In this document: positions 57,446 to 64,000 of the stretch, in pieces
Numbering within the stretch: position 1 is the first letter of the stretch
Layout of the letters: each line of letters opens with the position of its first letter
NCBI RefSeq assembly: GCF_005877055.1
Contig: NZ_CP039424.1
Coordinates: forward strand, 558,001 to 622,000
Source of the DNA: Citricoccus sp. SGAir0253
Lineage (GTDB): Bacteria > Actinomycetota > Actinomycetes > Actinomycetales > Micrococcaceae
Reading direction: 5' to 3'
DNA length: 64,000 nt
Notes under the pieces: model-generated
What the model saw: the letters and a program-made list of their open reading frames with translations, nothing else
Told to the model about the DNA's origin: nothing
Databases searched by the model: none
Translations under genes and position numbers: made by a program

Positions 57446-59527
57446 ATGGCTTCTCTCCAGCGTCCTCAGTCCCGCATCCGCGCCTCGGAGCTCGTCGGCC
57501 GAGCATGGCTCAACACTGGTGGCGAGGAACTCTCCCTGGAGTCGCTCCGGGGTCGTGTTTTGATCCTGGACTTCTGGTCCTTCTGCTGCATCAACTGCCT
57601 GCACGTCCTGGACGAGCTGCGCCCGCTCGAGGCCCAGTTCCACGACGTCCTGGTGACCGTCGGCGTGCACTCGCCGAAGTTCGACCACGAGGCGGACCCG
57701 GAGGCGCTCGCCGCCGCCGTGGAGCGCTACGACATCCAGCACCCCGTCCTCGACGACCCGCAGCTGACCACGTGGCAGGCCTACACGGCCCGCGCCTGGC
57801 CCACCCTCGTGGTCGTGGACCCGGAGGGGTACATCGCCGCCCACCTGTCCGGCGAGGGACACGTGGCCGGGCTGACCTCCCTCGTGGAGGAGCTCGTGGC
57901 CGAGCACGAGGCCAAGGGCACGCTGCACCGCGGGAACGGCCCCTACGTGCCCCCGGAGCCGGTCGCGCGGGACCTGAGGTTCCCCGGCAAGGCGATCGCC
58001 CTGGGCGCCCGCGGCACCGAGCCGGGGACCTTCCTCGTGGCGGACACCGGCCACCACCGGCTCGTGGAGCTCGGCGCGGACCTGGCCACCGTGGTGCGCA
58101 CCGTGGGCGGGGTCGGCGCGGAGGCGGCCGGCTCGGACCACGACGGCGGCGCGGGCCCCGCCGCGACGCCCGGCACCCGGGGCCTGGCCGACGGCGGCCC
58201 CCGGGAGGCGCTGTTCAACGAGCCCCAGGGGCTGGCCCTGCTGCCCGAGGACGTCGCGGCCGCGGTGGGCTACGACGTGGTCGTGGCCGACTCCGTCAAC
58301 CACCGGCTGCGCGGCGTCCGCCTGGCCGACGGCACCGTGACCACGGTGGCCGGCAACGGCGTGCAGCGGTTGATCGACCCCGAGCGCGCCCGCGCCGCGG
58401 CCGACCCGGATGCCGAGGAGACCGTCTCGCTCGAGCCCTTCGGCACCGACCCGCTGCAGACCTCGCTGTCCAGCCCGTGGGACGTGCTGTGGTCCACCGC
58501 CGAGGACACCCTCGTGGTGGCGATGGCCGGCACCCACCAGCTGTTCAGCTTCGACCCGCGCACCGGCGACCTGGCCGTCTACGCCGGCACCGGGCTGGAG
58601 GGCCTGGAGGACGGCGACCCGACCGTGGCCTGGTTCGCCCAGTCCTCCGGGCTGGCCGAGTCCGCCGACGGCACGCTCTGGGTCGCCGACTCGGAGTCCT
58701 CGGCGCTGCGCCGCGTCACCCCGGCCGGCCGTGACGCAGCGGAGGGCGCGCTGTCCCGCCGCGTGGAGTCCGCCGTCGGGACGGGGCTGTTCGACTTCGG
58801 CTTCCGCGACGGCGCCGCCGGGCAGGCCCGCTTCCAGCACCCCCTGGGCGTGGCCGCCCTGCCGGACGGCTCCGTCCTGGTGGCCGACACCTACAACGGG
58901 GCGATCCGCCGGTACGCGCCGGCCGGCGTCGCCGCCGACGGCCGCGAGACCGAGGCGGGCGTGTCCACCGTGGCGCGCGGGCTGAAGGAGCCCTCGGACG
59001 TGCTGTTCATCCCCGCCGGGCCGGAGGGCGGCGCCGCCTCGATCGTGGTGGTGGAGACCAACGCGCACCAGCTCGTGCGGCTGTCCGTGCCGGAGGAGTA
59101 CCTGCAGGTGGATGAGGGTGCCCTCCAGACCCACCGGCCGCGCACCGCGGTGGCCGCCGGCGAGCTCGAGCTCACGGTCGCCTTCGAGGCCCCGACCGGC
59201 CAGAAGCTGGACGACCGCTGGGGCGATCCCACGCAGCTGAAGATCTCCTCCTCCCCGGAGGAGCTGCTGCTGGCGGGGGAGGGCACCTCCACCGGCCTGG
59301 CCCGGACGCTGCGGATCAACCCGGACGTGGCCGAGGGCGTCCTGCACATCACCGCGCGGGCCGCCTCCTGCGACGGCGAGAAGGGCCAGCCCATCCCGGA
59401 CCACGCGGCCTGCCACCTGTACCAGCAGGACTGGGGCATCCCCGTCACGGTGCACGCCGGGGCGCCCGAGGACCCGCAGGTCGTCCCGGAGACCCGCCTG
59501 GACCTGGACCTGCGCGGGATACACTGA
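57446..59527 (+). CDS. Thioredoxin-fold/NHL-repeat protein, reconstituted by the element
   Basis: This 693-residue protein has a TlpA/thioredoxin-like N-terminal domain (about residues 10-160) with the active-site region WSFCCINCLHVLDELRPLE (CxxC, about 47-52) and an NHL-repeat beta-propeller C-terminal part (about 170-560: NEPQGLALLPED, VADSVNHRLRGVRLADG, SSPWDVLWSTAED, QHPLGVAALPDGSVLVADTY), then a beta-rich tail. Homologues are NHL repeat-containing thioredoxin proteins of uncertain function. The first 39 codons or so (57446-57562) come from the element, end in A or T far more often than the host part, and differ from the severed chromosomal copy; from 57577 on the sequence is chromosomal. 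Confidence 0.92.
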   Translation: MASLQRPQSRIRASELVGRAWLNTGGEELSLESLRGRVLILDFWSFCCINCLHVLDELRPLEAQFHDVLVTVGVHSPKFDHEADPEALAAAVERYDIQHPVLDDPQLTTWQAYTARAWPTLVVVDPEGYIAAHLSGEGHVAGLTSLVEELVAEHEAKGTLHRGNGPYVPPEPVARDLRFPGKAIALGARGTEPGTFLVADTGHHRLVELGADLATVVRTVGGVGAEAAGSDHDGGAGPAATPGTRGLADGGPREALFNEPQGLALLPEDVAAAVGYDVVVADSVNHRLRGVRLADGTVTTVAGNGVQRLIDPERARAAADPDAEETVSLEPFGTDPLQTSLSSPWDVLWSTAEDTLVVAMAGTHQLFSFDPRTGDLAVYAGTGLEGLEDGDPTVAWFAQSSGLAESADGTLWVADSESSALRRVTPAGRDAAEGALSRRVESAVGTGLFDFGFRDGAAGQARFQHPLGVAALPDGSVLVADTYNGAIRRYAPAGVAADGRETEAGVSTVARGLKEPSDVLFIPAGPEGGAASIVVVETNAHQLVRLSVPEEYLQVDEGALQTHRPRTAVAAGELELTVAFEAPTGQKLDDRWGDPTQLKISSSPEELLLAGEGTSTGLARTLRINPDVAEGVLHITARAASCDGEKGQPIPDHAACHLYQQDWGIPVTVHAGAPEDPQVVPETRLDLDLRGIH
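57563..57576 (+). repeat. Right attachment core (attR)
   Basis: ATCCTGGACTTCTG is identical to attL. Here it joins element DNA on the left (a substitute 5' coding end) to chromosomal coding DNA on the right (GTCCTTCTGCTGC, encoding the catalytic cysteines) in frame. Confidence 0.88.
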
Positions 59528-59568
59528 CAGCGACCCGCACCCGAGAGACCCGAAGGCGGCCGTTCCCC

Positions 59569-60045
59569 ATGACCACCCTGGTAGTTGCCTCGTCCAAGCA
59601 CGGTTCCACCCGCGAGATCGGCGAGCGCATCGCCGACGTCCTGCGCACCAACAAGGGCGTGACCACCGTCGTCGAGGACACCGAGGACGCTCCCGGCTGG
59701 CTGGCCACGGTCGGCGCCGTGGTCGTGGCGCTGCCCGTCTACGGCGGCAGGCTGGACAAGGCCGGCAAGGCCTTCCTGGACTCGCGCCGGGCCGAGCTCG
59801 CGGACAAGTCGCTGTTCATCCTGGCCTCCGGGGCCGGCCCCGAGCTCGACCCGCGGCTGCGCGCCACCCTCGAGGCCTACGCGCCCAAGGAGCTCGGCTA
59901 CTTCCGGGGCGCCCTCGTGGAGGAGCGCCTCAGCTGGTCCGAGAAGCTCGTGATCCGGCTCGCGAAGGGCCAGTACGGGGACTTCCGCGACTGGCCGGCG
60001 ATCGAGGCCTGGGGCAAGTCCCTCGCCACGCGCGGCGCCAGCTGA
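59569..60045 (+). CDS. Flavodoxin-domain protein (protoporphyrinogen oxidase HemG-like)
   Basis: This 158-residue protein has the flavodoxin fold with FMN phosphate loop SKHGSTREIGE (residues about 8-18), GAVVVALPVYGGRLDKAGKAFLD on the second FMN loop, and LFILASGAGPE. It resembles flavodoxin-like HemG-type proteins, menaquinone-dependent protoporphyrinogen oxidases, but no hem genes flank it, so its role is not certain. It starts 41 bp after the NHL gene and may be co-transcribed with it. Confidence 0.85.
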   Translation: MTTLVVASSKHGSTREIGERIADVLRTNKGVTTVVEDTEDAPGWLATVGAVVVALPVYGGRLDKAGKAFLDSRRAELADKSLFILASGAGPELDPRLRATLEAYAPKELGYFRGALVEERLSWSEKLVIRLAKGQYGDFRDWPAIEAWGKSLATRGAS

Positions 60046-60071
60046 GCCGCCCGCACCCCCAACGACCTCGA

Positions 60072-60109
60072 CGCCCCGTCCCACCCGGCACTCCGGGAGG
60101 GACGGGGCG
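60072..60109 (+). terminator. Terminator after flavodoxin gene
   Basis: A 17-bp stem (60072-60088 with 60093-60109, one mismatch) with a CACT loop, followed by TTCGTCGTT. Confidence 0.75.
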
Positions 60110-60457
60110 TTCGTCGTTCGCGGGCCGGCAGGGCCACCCCGGTCGCGGGACGTCCGGGCGCGACGCCCCTTGTGGGAGCGGCTCGAGTACCGCAGTGTGC
60201 AACGAGGAGCGGCATCCGGGATGGCCGTCCCTGCCGAAAGGAGTGCCGCGCACCTCTGCCACGTCTCTTGACAACCTCGTGTGAGGCCCGTCACTGTTGC
60301 TTAACGCGATACATGATGAGTATTGCGGAACCCCCACCGTGACGACCAGAGAGGTCCGACATGCACCGCGTCCGTCCCCTGAAGGACCTGCCGCCGGGCG
60401 ATGCCCTCCGGCTGGACCGTTTCCCACCCCTTCCCGCCCTCCGGACCGGAGCCGCGG
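60110..60457 (+). other. Upstream region of the BCCT gene
   Basis: No gene is supportable. TTGACA (60268-60273) is a perfect -35 hexamer, but the expected -10 position holds TCACTG; TATTGC further right is another option. The 190-nt distance to the BCCT start leaves room for a regulated leader. Confidence 0.4.

Positions 60458-64000
<3,543 letters not shown>

Larger units (their letters stand above)
48164..57576. mobile_element. Integrative element with serine recombinase, capsid-like and terminase-small-like genes
   Basis: The element spans about 9.4 kb between two copies of ATCCTGGACTTCTG (48164-48177 and 57563-57576). Excision restores one reading frame of 711 codons through the interrupted gene, proving the boundaries. 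Contents in order: large serine recombinase (+), a leftward membrane protein gene, a leftward cluster with zinc-ribbon and P27-like terminase small subunit proteins, a gene-free leader, a rightward low-GC cargo pair, leftward genes of unknown function, a zinc-finger gene, and a P22-coat-like capsid gene, then 0.9 kb of hairpin-rich DNA and a replacement 5' end for the target gene. No portal, large terminase, protease or tail gene is visible, so it is more like a phage satellite or reduced prophage than a complete phage. Confidence 0.9.

Noticed and set aside
57242-59524. 760-codon open frame opposite the NHL-repeat gene
   Set aside because: Exact antisense shadow of a gene with clear motifs; composition is low-complexity and unlike a protein.

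Overview
The window is very GC-rich DNA with dense actinobacterial-style coding: strong G/C at third codon positions, GTG starts, several apparently leaderless genes, Lrp and GntR regulators beside their targets, Ku/LigD end joining and a SAM-IV riboswitch. The gene set suits the Micrococcaceae (Kocuria/Micrococcus/Citricoccus-like), but this is an inference; no rRNA or tRNA gene was seen to settle it.

Left part (1-13 kb): the 3' end of a glutamate-synthase-like gene; an Lrp-like regulator divergent from a two-gene membrane system with an M20 amidohydrolase; two MFS exporters; a Pro/Ala/Ser-rich surface protein; an aldo/keto reductase; an Lrp/LysE pair; cspA. 13-20 kb: an S4 RNA-binding protein, a flavin reductase under a SAM-IV riboswitch, hisD, an MscS channel, a universal stress protein, an SDR and a metallo-beta-lactamase-fold hydrolase. 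20-32 kb: a xi-class glutathione-transferase-like reductase, a GntR-controlled 2-hydroxyacid uptake and oxidation locus, a VIT transporter, an alcohol dehydrogenase, and a 5-oxoproline operon (pxpA, fused pxpBC, biotin carboxylase/BCCP, GntR) preceded by a 41-bp near-perfect palindrome. 32-48 kb: nitroreductase, a Ku/topoisomerase IB pair divergent from LigD, an aminotransferase/MarR pair, the zinc-independent ribosomal operon rpmB-rpmG-rpsN, HU, and a copper/cytochrome-oxidase-assembly operon.

The most unusual region is 48,164-57,576. A 9.4-kb integrative element with a large serine recombinase has inserted into a thioredoxin-fold/NHL-repeat gene. Both ends carry the same 14-bp sequence. Removing the element rejoins 47,996-48,177 to 57,577-59,527 in one frame of 711 codons. 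The element's right end supplies a diverged but homologous replacement for the severed 5' end, with its own promoter-like sequence, so the target gene again reads as one complete 693-residue ORF. The element encodes a P22-coat-like capsid protein and a P27-like small terminase subunit but shows no portal, large terminase or tail gene, which suggests a phage satellite or capsid-encoding remnant. It also carries several small zinc-ribbon proteins and a lower-GC cargo pair (a YjzC-like protein and an unknown 326-residue protein) behind a structured leader.

After the element come the reconstituted gene, a flavodoxin-domain protein, and a BCCT transporter followed by a dimethylglycine-dehydrogenase-like flavoprotein that runs off the end. 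The last two point to glycine betaine uptake and catabolism.
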